This document shows, one piece after another, positions 27,067 through 36,169 of a DNA stretch of 64,000 nt. Positions within the stretch are counted from its first letter, which is position 1, and the number at the start of each line of letters is the position of its first letter. Position numbers and translations under genes: made by a program. The notes under the pieces are model-generated. The model made no database searches. It was given only the letters and a program-made list of their open reading frames with translations, and was not told the DNA's origin. Where the stretch lies: positions 22,313-86,312 of the forward strand of contig NZ_BMTP01000021.1 of NCBI RefSeq assembly GCF_014649735.1, written 5' to 3'. This DNA is from Streptomyces lavendofoliae (lineage in GTDB: Bacteria > Actinomycetota > Actinomycetes > Streptomycetales > Streptomycetaceae).

Positions 27067-28119
27067 TCACGGCGTACGGCTCCAGTGGCCCAGCGCCATC
27101 TCGGCCGTGATGCCGGGGCCGAACCCGGCCAGCAGGCCGCGTGCCTGATCGGCGGCACCGCCTTCGTCGAACAGCCGGCGCAGCGCGTCCAGTACGACGG
27201 CGCTCGCGATGTTCCCGTACTCGGTCAGCGTGGCGCGGCTGTGACGGAACGCCTCCGGCTTGACGTGGAGGAAAGTGCTCAGGTCGTCGAGGATCCGCGG
27301 CCCGCCGGCATGCACGATGTAGAAGTCGAGGTCCGCGGCATCCCAGCCGTGATGGTCGGCGAGGCCGCGCAGCGCGGGGGCCAAGGGCTCCATGGTGCCC
27401 GGCACACGCTTGTCCAGCAGGAAGTGGAAGCCGGTCGCGCTTACGTCGTACGCGATCCAGTCCTCCGTCCCCGGGATGAGGTACGAGCCGTTGCGCTCCA
27501 GGCGGATCCCGTGGCCCCCCGTCCCGCGGACGACAGCGGCGGCCACACCGTCGCCGAACAGGCCGTTGGACAGCAGCGATCCGATGCCGAGGTCGGTGGG
27601 CTGATAGCACAGCGAGCAAAATTCGCATGCCACGATCAGCGCGTTCGCCCCCGGGTGCGCCGTGCAGAAGTCATGCGCCCGGTTGATCGCCGCACCGCCC
27701 GCCGCGCAGCCCAGCTGAGCGATCGGCAACTGCCGCGTATCGGCCCGGAATCCCATCGTGTTGATAAGCCACGCGGTGAGCGAGGGCATCATGAACCCGG
27801 TACAGGACACATAAACGATCATGTCGATATCCGCGGCCCGCAGCTCGCTGTCCTCCAGCGCACGCCGTACGACCAGCGGGACACGGGCCTTCGCCTCGGT
27901 CGCGTACAACCGGTTGCGCTCCTCGAAGCCCGGGTGCGCGAGTGTCGCGGCGATCGGCTGCACGAGGCGGCGCGTGCGCACCCCGGTGTTCTCGATCAGG
28001 CGCAACGCGAGGCCCAGCTGGGGATGGCCTGCATGCCGCGACCGCGCGAGCGCGAGTGTCTCCTCCATGGTGATGACGTATTGCGGAACCGAGACGGCTG
28101 GCCGACACAAGGTCGCCAT
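27067..28119 (-). CDS. rppA: Type III polyketide synthase, 1,3,6,8-tetrahydroxynaphthalene synthase
   Basis: 350 residues. Nucleophile in QLGCAAGGAAINRAHDF (Cys138, same number as in known RppA), the catalytic His in VHAGGPRILDD, Asn in YGNIASA, plus the GFGPG loop. The enzyme condenses five malonyl-CoA into tetrahydroxynaphthalene, precursor of flaviolin and melanin-like pigments. First gene of the minus-strand operon rppA-cupin-P450. Confidence 0.93.
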   Translation of the reverse strand: MATLCRPAVSVPQYVITMEETLALARSRHAGHPQLGLALRLIENTGVRTRRLVQPIAATLAHPGFEERNRLYATEAKARVPLVVRRALEDSELRAADIDMIVYVSCTGFMMPSLTAWLINTMGFRADTRQLPIAQLGCAAGGAAINRAHDFCTAHPGANALIVACEFCSLCYQPTDLGIGSLLSNGLFGDGVAAAVVRGTGGHGIRLERNGSYLIPGTEDWIAYDVSATGFHFLLDKRVPGTMEPLAPALRGLADHHGWDAADLDFYIVHAGGPRILDDLSTFLHVKPEAFRHSRATLTEYGNIASAVVLDALRRLFDEGGAADQARGLLAGFGPGITAEMALGHWSRTP

Positions 28120-28316
28120 AGGACACCCTTACCCCACCGGCACGAGAGTGCCTTCGCTGACCTGGACGCATCGTTAACGATCAGCACCCACCCCGGTCAC
28201 CCTCCGTAGCCGTGGCTAGGGCCTGTCGGGCGGATCATGGAGCCGAGCTGAGAGCGGCTGCTTCAGCTGCGGCAATTCGGTGGACTGGCCTGGATGTAGT
28301 GTGCAACGTTCCTGGC

Positions 28317-29138
28317 ATGCCGAGCGAGATAACCCTGCCAGAGTCCTTCGGAGCCGCGTCGCTGGAGTCCTTCGACGGCACCGCCATCAGCTATCGACAG
28401 CTCGGCTCGGGGCCACCGGTCGTCATGGTCCACGGCTCCGGCGGTGGGTTGCACTCCTGGCAGCCGGTGGCCGAGCACCTCGCCGACCAGTTCGAGCTTT
28501 GGATACCCGCCCGGCGCGGGTATGCCCCGAGCGGGCTGGGCCGGTCGCCGAAGCGCTTTGCCGACGAGGTGGGGGATCTCGAGGCACTGATTGCTAAGAT
28601 CGGCAGTCCCGTGCACCTGGTCGGTATGTCCTATGGAGCCTCCGTCGCCCTGCACGCCACGGCAAATGGACTGCCGGTTCGCTCGCTGGTGCTGTGGGAG
28701 CCACCTCTGTACGCGGCCGGGGAAGAACTGGCACCCGTCCTGGGCGAGTTCTCGGCGCTGACCGCGAACGGTGACCGACGGCAGGCCGATCGGTTGCTGG
28801 CGGAGAAGGTGGCCCGCATCCCGGCCGCGCTTCTGGACCTCATGGATGCGGGCGAGCCCCCCGATAACGAACCCGACGACGCGCCCGGCTGGCGCCGTGA
28901 CCTCGAGTCGATGGCCGCCGACTCGGTGGACGTGGAGCGCTGGTCCACGGTCAGCGTCCCGACACTGCTGATGCGGGGCGCCGACACCTGGCAGCCGATG
29001 CCAGCGACGCTCGACCGGCTCGCGACCGCACTGTCCCACGTCACCTACACGACGTTCCCCGGCCAGACGCACTTCGCGCCCTCGGTTGTCCCGGAAGCCG
29101 TGGCGGCGGAGATCGCTCGCTTCTTGCCTCGGTCCTGA
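28317..29138 (+). CDS. Alpha/beta hydrolase
   Basis: 273 residues from the ATG at 28317. Oxyanion-hole motif VMVHGSGGGLHSWQP, nucleophile elbow GMSYGAS, acid region LLMRGADTWQ, and C-terminal His in FPGQTHFAPS, so the Ser-Asp-His triad is complete. Divergent from rppA. No signal peptide. Substrate unknown; esterase or haloperoxidase-like proteins share this order. Confidence 0.85.
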   Translation: MPSEITLPESFGAASLESFDGTAISYRQLGSGPPVVMVHGSGGGLHSWQPVAEHLADQFELWIPARRGYAPSGLGRSPKRFADEVGDLEALIAKIGSPVHLVGMSYGASVALHATANGLPVRSLVLWEPPLYAAGEELAPVLGEFSALTANGDRRQADRLLAEKVARIPAALLDLMDAGEPPDNEPDDAPGWRRDLESMAADSVDVERWSTVSVPTLLMRGADTWQPMPATLDRLATALSHVTYTTFPGQTHFAPSVVPEAVAAEIARFLPRS

Positions 29139-29171
29139 AACCGTTCAGGACTGCGGGCCAAGCTGGTCACG

Positions 29172-29650
29172 TCACGACCTGAGCCACAGGCGGACCGCGG
29201 CGACGGTGACGGTGCCGTGAAAGATGTAGGCGCGCTTGTCGAATCTCGTGGCCACGGCCCGGGAGGTCTTCAGCGCGTTGATTGTTCGCTCAACTTCGTT
29301 CCTGCGCTTGTAGATTGTCTTGTCGAAGCTGGCGGGCCGGCCGCCCTTGCCGCCGCGGGCTTGGCGGTTGGCCCGTTGGTTCTCCGGTTCGGGGATGGTG
29401 TGCTTGATCTGGCGTCGTCGCAGGTAGCGGCGGCTTCGGCGGGAGGAATACGCTTGGTCCCCGCCGAGATGGTCGGGACGAGTCCGGGCCGCCCACCGTC
29501 CATGCGGGCGACACGGATGCGTTCCATTAGCGGGATGAACTGCGGGGCGTCGCCCCACTGGCCCGGGGTGATCAGCAGCGCCAGTGGGCGGCGTCCGCCC
29601 TCACCGGCAAGGTGGATTTTGCAGGTCAGGCCGTCACTGGCCGGCCTCCT
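29172..29650 (-). pseudogene. IS5-type transposase C-terminal remnant
   Basis: DGLTCKIHLAGEGGRRPLAL, then ITPGQWGDAPQFIPLMERIR in one frame, and GGDQAYSSRRSRRYLRRRQI and YKRRNEVERTINALK, ending HGTVTVAAVRLWLRS, in another. The frame changes near 29480. The N-terminal third is absent. Confidence 0.75.
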
Positions 29651-29685
29651 GCAAGAGGTCGCTGACGCTTTGGCTCGCTAATGCT

Positions 29686-29712
29686 GGTGGTGGTGGTGGT
29701 GGTGGGGTGGGG
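29686..29712 (+). repeat. GGT microsatellite
   Basis: A run of TGG/GGT triplets next to the truncated transposase end. It is non-coding, or would encode poly-Gly/Val. Confidence 0.6.
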
Positions 29713-29885
29713 GAGGGTCAGATCTCCGCCGTGACTGCGTCCGGATAATATGACGACCAACCCTGGGGTGCAGTAGCTTCACAGTGGGATGTCGCACGAG
29801 TGGCGTGTCACCACAGTCGGGTGCAGCCACGGAGGCCAACTAGCTGAGAAGTCACTCCATACGACGACTGTTCAGGAACCACATC

Positions 29886-30290
29886 GTGACTCTCAAGCGC
29901 GTGGGTGCGACCCTCGCAGCAGCCCTTGCCCTCGTGTCCAGCAGCGCCCTGGTCAACGCCGCACCCGCCGCCGCGCTCGGTGGATGCCCCGTGAACCAGC
30001 TCTGCCTCTACGCGGGCGTGAACTTCAACTACATGGACTTCCGCACCGGCACCGTATCTGGATGCTGGTACTGGCCCAACTACTCGACGGCTCACAACCG
30101 GCAGATCGTCTCGTACGTCAACGACCTGCCGGTCAATGCCAGCCTCTGGAAGCCTAATCCGGTGAACCGGGTCTACTACGACGCCGTCGCCACCATCCGT
30201 CCTGGCGGCTTCAGCACCTCCACCGGTTCGTCCTCCGCGTTCAGCATGGTGGACTATGTATGCACTGGGTCGGCGTCGCCGAATCACTGA
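29886..30290 (+). CDS. Secreted peptidase-inhibitor I36-like protein
   Basis: 134 residues from a GTG after AGGAACC. Signal peptide: basic start (MTLKRVGATLAAALALVSSS), hydrophobic core, Ala-X-Ala-type cleavage near NAAPAAA. The mature part has LCLYAGVNFNYMDFRTGTVS, CWYW and two further cysteines, with the beta-gamma-crystallin-like strands of the I36 (Streptomyces metalloproteinase inhibitor) group. Probably extracellular. Target protease unknown. Confidence 0.75.
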   Translation: MTLKRVGATLAAALALVSSSALVNAAPAAALGGCPVNQLCLYAGVNFNYMDFRTGTVSGCWYWPNYSTAHNRQIVSYVNDLPVNASLWKPNPVNRVYYDAVATIRPGGFSTSTGSSSAFSMVDYVCTGSASPNH

Positions 30291-30370
30291 GGCGGCGGTG
30301 TCACCACCGGACAGTGTCCGGTACAGCTGACCGACGCCGAGCCGGCCCTGAGCCCGGTGCGCTCCTTGCC

Positions 30371-30660
30371 TTAGGGCCCGCTGCAAAGCGACCTTGCCCA
30401 GAGCAGGAGCGACGCCAGAGTGACCGCTGCTTCGTAGGAAGTGGCGGTCTTCTCATACCTGGTCGCGGTGCCGCGCAATGGTCGACGGTGTCGCGGCGGC
30501 GGTAGGTGTCGCGGTCGAAGCCCGGTGGTCAGCCGTGCTGGTCGTCTCTCGGGGATGGTGAGTGCGATCCCGCGTTTGCGTAGATGGTGCGGAATCCGCG
30601 TGAGCTGTCTGGGGTGTCCGGTGCGCGACGTCGTGGTGCAGCGAGGGGGGCCGGGGCGGG
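30371..30660 (-). pseudogene. Transposase C-terminal scar
   Basis: PRQLTRIPHHLRKRGIALTI then RGTATRYEKTATSYEAAVTL and LASLLLWARS match the tail of IS5-type transposases (RGIATRYEKTA...AG). Catalytic residues are absent. Confidence 0.65.
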
Positions 30661-30760
30661 TGCCGCGTATGCGGACCTGACGCAGCCAGGCAGCCTCATG
30701 ACGCTGAGTGAGCTGTCGGGGGCTGCCGATCGCGGTCGGGGATGATCCGCGGTGAGTGAC

Positions 30761-30773
30761 GGGGGGGGGGGGG
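30761..30773 (+). repeat. Thirteen-base G homopolymer
   Basis: Uninterrupted run of 13 G at the downstream edge of the GNAT pseudogene. Such runs are slippage-prone and often mis-sequenced. Confidence 0.8.
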
Positions 30774-30799
30774 CTGGCCGCGGAGGCTGTGGAGTCACA

Positions 30800-31325
30800 T
30801 GTCCGGGTGTTCTTCGAGAGGCACTCCGTAGAGGGTCGTCGACTACGACCTCGGGCCTGTGGACCCTGCTCGTGACGACGGCCGGCGGGACACCCCTCGG
30901 GCGTCCCGGTACACGTCCCGGGCCTCAGGCTGCTGCTCGAAGCCGGCCGACCTGTGGGCGGCGACAGCACCGGCATTCGAGCCCGGGGTGCAGGCGATCG
31001 CAGAGGACGAGCCCAGCTCCCGGAGCGCGGTCGCAGCGGCTGACGGTGATCGCCCTGCCGTAGCCGCGACGCCGATGTTCCCGGTGCACGCCCATCGGTT
31101 CGAGCAACCCCGGCTTCCCCGGGCCGGCTGACCACACCGTCACCGGCCGCCTCCGCGCTGCCCCGGCGGTCGTGGGCGACCAGACTCCGGGGCTCGGCGT
31201 ACGGCGACCCGGCGGCCATCGCGTGCCAGCGCTCGTCCGCGAACGTCGACCCGTCGAACGCCGCCCGATGCACGGCGGCGCGCACGTGCGTCTGCTCCCG
31301 ACCGACCACCTCCATCCTCACACCT
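30800..31325 (-). pseudogene. GNAT acetyltransferase, multiple frameshifts
   Basis: N-terminal part VRAAVHRAAFDGSTFADERW and MAAGSPYAEPRSLVAHDRRG in one frame. The acetyl-CoA loop LEPMGVHREHRRRGYGRAIT (R-G-X-G-R/A type) is in a second, and TALRELGSSSAIACTPGSNA then VAAHRSAGFEQQPEARDVYR in a third. All motifs of a GNAT enzyme are there in order, but at least two indels interrupt it. Confidence 0.75.
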
Positions 31326-31819
31326 GCCTCCTCCACCGGCTCCGCTTGTCGTCTTCAGTCGACGACGCCACTGAAACGCCGGGCGTACGGCGACGCGGCC
31401 GTCTAAAGCGTGTTGCACTCGGGCGCTGTGGCGCCATGCCCACAGGGGGGCGCTCCGGCTCCCGTTCTCGGTCTGCTCGGCGAGCGTTTCGCTCACGTCG
31501 CGGTGGGGGCCGTCGAAGACTCGGCCCCGGCATCGGTCGGGAGGCCTGGCTGTTCCCAGGGCTCGAAAGCGAGGGGCACCGCGCGCAGCGCTTCCGAGAG
31601 CACCGCCGCCGCACTCACCCGGACGCGGCGGCATTTTCGCGTGGAGCCCGGACGTCCGCCCCGGGTGATCACGCGGTGTCGCCGAGGCATTAAGCTACTC
31701 GTCGGTAATCGGGGGGTCACCGCGTCCACGACGCGTCCCGTCCCCCTGGGGGAACACAGGGCGCCGGGCGCGCCGGACCGACCATCCGGTGGTGCCGCGC
31801 CCTCCGGCACGGGACGTAC
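31326..31819. other. Region upstream of the toxin gene
   Basis: About 490 bases with GC-driven open frames only. Likely holds the toxin promoter. Confidence 0.4.
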
Positions 31820-33874
31820 ATGTACCACCATTCGAGAATCAGGGCCGTCTCCTTCCTGCTCCTGCTCAGCCTCTTCGTGACGCTCGGCATGGGCAAGGAG
31901 AGCGCGGTCGCCGCACAGAGCATCCAGGTCGCCGCCGCCGAGCAGAAGCTCGCCCGCGCGGAGGCGGAGCTCGACGGCGACCGGCTCGCCTCCATCGTCA
32001 AGGGCACCGCCGCCGTCTCCGGCTGCGGCAAGCTGCCGCTCCTGGAGAAGCCCGCCTGCTACCGGGACTTCGCCGGGAAGGCCGTCAAGGTCGGCGCGGG
32101 CATCGGCATGTTCGCGTACGGCATCCACTACCTCCACAAGGACACCGTCGACCACTTCGGCACGGTGAAGAAGGAGGTCGCCGGGCTCCAGAAGCTCAAG
32201 GACGCCTTCAAGCAGGATCCGACCACCATCGCGGACCCCGAGTACCGCAAGAAGGTCGAGGACCAGATCCGCGAGGTCGCTGCGGGCGCGCAGGCCGACA
32301 TCGACAAGCTGATCCGGGACGTGTTGGAGACGATCGAGACCATCCTGGTCATGATCCAGCTGACGATGATGCTGATCCAGCTGGTCCTGATGCTGGCGAA
32401 GATCGTCGGCGACCCGAAGTTCCAGGCCGCCGTCAACAGCGTCAAGGGCAGCCTCGACGGCATCAACAAGGCCCTCGACGACATCAACGCCGGCTTCGCG
32501 CAGATGAACCGCGGCCTGAACACGATGAATGACGCCGTTGACGACATCAACCGCTCGCTCGACGACATGAACAAGTCCATCGCCAAGGCCAACAAGGGCA
32601 TGGACCAGCTCAACCAGGGCATCGGCGAGGCCAACACGGCCGTCGACGACATGAACAAGGTCGTCCCCGCCATCAAGAAGGCCGCCGAGGGCCTGCGCGA
32701 AGTGCCCGCCTTCGAGTTCGACTTCTCCGACCTGGGCAAGACCTGGAGCGACGGCTCCTCCGGCCTGGACGACGAGGAGCGGCAGCGCCGGATGTCGATC
32801 CTGCTCGGCCTGCTGCCCGGCATCGGGGACGGCAAGGGCATCGTGGAGGCCGTCACCGGCAAGGACCTGGTGACCGGCGAGCACGTGAGCGGGTTCGACC
32901 GGGGCCTCGGCTCCCTGGCCGTGCTGCGCTGGCTCAAGCTCGGCGGCAAGCTCGTCCCGGACGACATCAAGGGCGCACGCAAGGGTGACGCGGTCTTCGA
33001 GTGCAACAGCTTCCCGGCTGGTACGCCGGTGCTGATGGCCGACGGCTCGCACACGCCGATCGAGGACGTTCGCGCCGGTGACCTCGTCCTGGCCACCGAC
33101 CCGGGCGGTGACGCCGAGCTGACCCTGCCGCGACCGGTGCAGTCGGTGCCCTTCACCTCCTCGTACACGGACAAGGTGTTCGTCCGCCTGACCGTGGCCG
33201 CAGGGGAGGGGGACGCCCGCCGGCAGGGCACCGTCACCTCCACCGAGAACCACCGGTACTGGCTGCCCGAGCGCGCGAGCTGGGTGCCGGCCGGCGAGCT
33301 GCGGCCCGGCGACCGCCTGCGCACCCCCGAGGGCACGTCCGTGACGGTCACCGCCATCGACCGCTCCGGCGAGCGGCACGACACGTACGACCTCGACGTC
33401 AGCGGCATCGACAGCTATTACGTCCGGGTCGGCGGCGAGGACGTCCTCGTCCACAACTGCACCGACCTGGCCCGCGCCGAGCGCCTGTTCCCGGGCGTCG
33501 CGCACACCCTGGACGAGCACGTCAACGTCACCCGGGACCAGATGAAGGCCCTGGCCGTCAAGAAGACCCGGAAGGTCGGCCGGCCCACACCGAACTCCCG
33601 CTGGGCCAGCGCCGACCTCGCGCAGAAGGCGGTCAACCAGCTCGTCGCCGACAAGGGGGAGGAGATCAGGAAGTGGGTCGCGGAAGCCGGCAAGCCCAAC
33701 GGGAAGCAGCAGCTCACCCTCACCGGTACGTACGGCACCGGGTCGCTGGGTGACAGCATGGACCACCTGGGCAACTACAGCTCCACCACCAGCAACCGCT
33801 TCAAGGTGACGCTGGCCATCAAGAAGGGCCACAAGCCCGGCGGCTTCTACGTCCTGACCGCCTACCCGCTGTAA
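31820..33874 (+). CDS. Polymorphic toxin: secreted N-terminus, Hint domain, RNase A-like C-terminal toxin
   Basis: 684 residues. N-terminal signal (RAVSFLLLLSLFVTLGMG), a hydrophobic segment at about 171-199, then a coiled-coil with repeated asparagine-rich heptads (211-285). The Hint domain starts at Cys395 (CNSFPAGTPVLMADGSHTPI), contains TENHRYW and ends VHNC with His545-Asn546. The last 137 residues start near LDEHVNVT (His567) and end FKVTLAIKK then GGFYVLTAYPL. That pattern (early His, terminal K/R-X-Y...TAYP) is the bacterial RNase A-like CdiA-CT toxin family. The inferred model is release of the toxin after Hint-mediated cleavage and RNA degradation in competitors. The adjacent gene is a candidate immunity protein. 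Confidence 0.82.
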   Translation: MYHHSRIRAVSFLLLLSLFVTLGMGKESAVAAQSIQVAAAEQKLARAEAELDGDRLASIVKGTAAVSGCGKLPLLEKPACYRDFAGKAVKVGAGIGMFAYGIHYLHKDTVDHFGTVKKEVAGLQKLKDAFKQDPTTIADPEYRKKVEDQIREVAAGAQADIDKLIRDVLETIETILVMIQLTMMLIQLVLMLAKIVGDPKFQAAVNSVKGSLDGINKALDDINAGFAQMNRGLNTMNDAVDDINRSLDDMNKSIAKANKGMDQLNQGIGEANTAVDDMNKVVPAIKKAAEGLREVPAFEFDFSDLGKTWSDGSSGLDDEERQRRMSILLGLLPGIGDGKGIVEAVTGKDLVTGEHVSGFDRGLGSLAVLRWLKLGGKLVPDDIKGARKGDAVFECNSFPAGTPVLMADGSHTPIEDVRAGDLVLATDPGGDAELTLPRPVQSVPFTSSYTDKVFVRLTVAAGEGDARRQGTVTSTENHRYWLPERASWVPAGELRPGDRLRTPEGTSVTVTAIDRSGERHDTYDLDVSGIDSYYVRVGGEDVLVHNCTDLARAERLFPGVAHTLDEHVNVTRDQMKALAVKKTRKVGRPTPNSRWASADLAQKAVNQLVADKGEEIRKWVAEAGKPNGKQQLTLTGTYGTGSLGDSMDHLGNYSSTTSNRFKVTLAIKKGHKPGGFYVLTAYPL

Positions 33875-33885
33875 GGGAGCGACCC

Positions 33886-34560
33886 ATGCACGACCCCTTG
33901 GCCGTACGGGACCACCTGGCATCGGACTTCGGAGCGACCGACCTGGGCACGTCCTTCCACCGCGACTGGAGCAACTACGCCGACAGCGCGCTGGACCACA
34001 TCGCCCAGCGGTACGGCACGCAGGGCGACCCGACGTCCCTCCTCCTGCTCATCGAGGACCTCCTGCGACTGAGGGATTCCGGCCTCAGCGGCGAGGAGAT
34101 CGGCCTGCTGTGGTACGCCACGGACATATCGCTCGGCGCTCCGGGGACCCCGGGCAAGGAGCGGGAGTGGCTCCAGGAGGTGCTGTCCTTCGTCGTCCCC
34201 CTCGCGCGGTCCCGCGGCGCCTCACCGGACTCCTGTGCGACGTACCCCGCGTGCGTGCCGGACGGAACGAGCGCGGCTGCGGTCGAGCACCGGCGGATGA
34301 CGGCGGAGGTCGTCGACATGGTAGGCGTGCTCGACCAGCGGCAGCCGTGGAGCTTCGCCCCGCTGGTCCCGACACGGCAGGCGCTCGTGCGCTGCGCCGA
34401 GACGGTGTGTCCGGAACTGGCGTTCCGCTTCCTGCTCTGCGCCACCGGTCCGTTCTGCTCGCGCCTGTCTCCGGCGGCGTACGAGTGGCTGGAGCGCCTC
34501 AGCGCGGCGTTCGGGCACGGCCCGCACGTGGTCGGTGCCGTGCGGCACCTCGTGGACTGA
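33886..34560 (+). CDS. Candidate immunity protein (CdiI-like) for the RNase A-like toxin
   Basis: 224 residues, 11 bases after the toxin stop, with GGGAGCG upstream. Acidic and helical, no signal peptide, as expected for a cytosolic antidote. Opening DHLASDFGATDLGTSFHRDW then SNYADSALDHIAQ resembles contact-dependent inhibition immunity proteins with a DLGTSFHRDW-type start. Assignment rests on position and that N-terminal pattern. A later domain (EVVDMVGVLDQRQPWSFAPL) is unrecognised. Confidence 0.7.
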   Translation: MHDPLAVRDHLASDFGATDLGTSFHRDWSNYADSALDHIAQRYGTQGDPTSLLLLIEDLLRLRDSGLSGEEIGLLWYATDISLGAPGTPGKEREWLQEVLSFVVPLARSRGASPDSCATYPACVPDGTSAAAVEHRRMTAEVVDMVGVLDQRQPWSFAPLVPTRQALVRCAETVCPELAFRFLLCATGPFCSRLSPAAYEWLERLSAAFGHGPHVVGAVRHLVD

Positions 34561-34601
34561 CGGGCCGTCGCCCCCGTCGGCGTCCGTCGGTGACCATGCG
34601 G

Positions 34602-34637
34602 GCCGTACCCGGCCGGGTGCCTTCCGGCCGGTACGGC
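34602..34637 (+). terminator. Hairpin after the immunity gene
   Basis: GCCGTACC (34602-34609) pairs with GGTACGGC (34630-34637), with further near-perfect GGCCGG pairing inside. Position 42 bases after the stop fits a terminator. Confidence 0.5.
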
Positions 34638-34753
34638 GCATGCTCGGGTGCCGCTGGCCTGACAACCCGTTTGACCCGGCACCGGAATTCGCACAAGATC
34701 AACGCGTACTCGAAGATGATGTGAAGATCATTTCCAAGATTTGGTAGGTGCAC

Positions 34754-35677
34754 ATGAAGCTGACCCGCGTGCCGGCCATGGTCGCGGCGGTGGCCATCAC
34801 CCCCGCGCTCCTGTTCGCCGTCCCGGCGATCGCCGCCGACGGTGGGACGCCGGCCGCTCCGGCGCCGTCCTCCTCGCCCTCGGAGCCGACCCCCGCCGAG
34901 AAGGACCGCGCCGCGATCCTCAAGATGCTGGCCAACCCCTACACCGGGCCGGGTGTGCGCGAGGCGGCGCAGAAGGCGCTGAACGGCACACCCGAGGAGA
35001 TGCGGACGTTCCTGGAGTCCGGACAGTACGAGGAGCGCCTCGTCGACGACGAGGTGAGGGTGTCGCAGATCTTCAGCAGGGGCGGCCCCGCGGTGAAGGA
35101 AGCCGCCAAGAAGGCGCTGAAGGGCACCCCGCAGGACATCGTCGACTTCCTGGAGTCCGGCCAGTACCGGGCGCAGTACGAGGACGACAGGGTGCTCGTC
35201 GCCCAGATCATGCACCGGGGCGGCCGCGGCGTGAAGGAGGCGGGCAGCAAGGCGCTGGACGGCACGGCGGCCGATGTGCGGTACTTCCTGAACACCGGGC
35301 AGTACGCGGCGCGTCTCCAGGACGACCGGGTGCGCGTCGCGCAGATCATCGGCCTGGGCGGACCGACGGTCAAGGAGAAGGCCCGGCAGGCCCTGGAGGC
35401 CGGCACCGCGCAGGCCATCCAGGCCTTCCTGGACACCGGCCAGCACGCCGCGCGCCTCGCGGACGACCGCGCCCGTGCCACCCGCATCCAGGCGGCGGGC
35501 GGTCCCGCGGTCAAGGCCGCGGCGGCCAAGGCGCTGAAGGGCACGGCGGACGAGCTGCGCCACTTCCTGGACATCGGCCAGTACGAGGCGCGTGCCAAGG
35601 ACGAGGCGGCGAAGAAGAAGCCGGCCCCGGCGAAGAAGCCCGCGCCCGCGAAGCCCGCCAAGTCCGTCAAGCGCTGA
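34754..35677 (+). CDS. Secreted ALF-repeat protein
   Basis: 307 residues from the ATG at 34754 (GGTAGG five bases upstream; a GTG at 34748 adds two residues). Signal peptide MKLTRVPAMVAAVAITPALL, then about five ALF repeats. Each has a variant of GGPAVKEAAKKALKGT, then FLESGQY and a D-D-R-V-R/VAQI turn. Mature termini are Pro/Ala/Lys-rich (KKPAPAKKPAPAKPAK), perhaps wall-associated. ALF repeats are common in actinobacterial secreted and toxin proteins; function unknown. Placed just after the toxin/immunity pair. Confidence 0.85.
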   Translation: MKLTRVPAMVAAVAITPALLFAVPAIAADGGTPAAPAPSSSPSEPTPAEKDRAAILKMLANPYTGPGVREAAQKALNGTPEEMRTFLESGQYEERLVDDEVRVSQIFSRGGPAVKEAAKKALKGTPQDIVDFLESGQYRAQYEDDRVLVAQIMHRGGRGVKEAGSKALDGTAADVRYFLNTGQYAARLQDDRVRVAQIIGLGGPTVKEKARQALEAGTAQAIQAFLDTGQHAARLADDRARATRIQAAGGPAVKAAAAKALKGTADELRHFLDIGQYEARAKDEAAKKKPAPAKKPAPAKPAKSVKR

Positions 35678-35715
35678 GCGGGAGCCGGGAACGGTCCGGC
35701 ACCCCGTGCGCCTCC

Positions 35716-35744
35716 GAGGCCCGCACCCGGCTGGTGCGGGCCTC
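35716..35744 (+). terminator. Perfect 11-bp hairpin after the ALF-repeat gene
   Basis: GAGGCCCGCAC, 7-base loop, GTGCGGGCCTC, starting 39 bases after the stop. Confidence 0.65.
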
Positions 35745-36169
35745 GCGGCGTCGGGGGCTCCCGGTGACCAGCCAGGAAGAGGGCGGGCGCGGGCTGCTGC
35801 TGATCGCGACCTGTGCGAAGGACTGGGGCCGGCCGCCGCGGACGGCTGCGGACCGCCCCGGTCCGGCGAACCGGCCACGGTGCTCGGCTGCGGTGCCACA
35901 GGCCATGATGCGCACGTCGCGGTGTGTATGGCTGCCGTAGACCGGTCGCGGTTGTACGACCGCGGTGCGCAGCCGCGGACGGCCCTCCGGCAGAACATTC
36001 GCCGCGACGGCGGGCGTAAAATCCGGATCGCGAACGACCAGCTGGGACAGATCGCCATCCGGACGACCCGACTCCAGAGCCGGTAGATCGATAGGACCCC
36101 ACCGGACCTGCGCCATGTCACCGCCCAGGCACCACCACCCGTAGGCCTTGCCGCTCGCGGTGTCGACCG
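35745..36169. other. No supported gene
   Basis: A minus frame (FTPAVAANVLPEGRPRLRTA) is fairly protein-like between 35850 and 36110 but continues into the dispersed repeat without a family match. Confidence 0.35.

Noticed and set aside
31493..33922. 809-residue minus-strand open frame
   Set aside because: Mirror of the toxin gene; Leu/Val/Asp/Gly repetition reflects reverse-complemented Lys/Asp codons. No domain.
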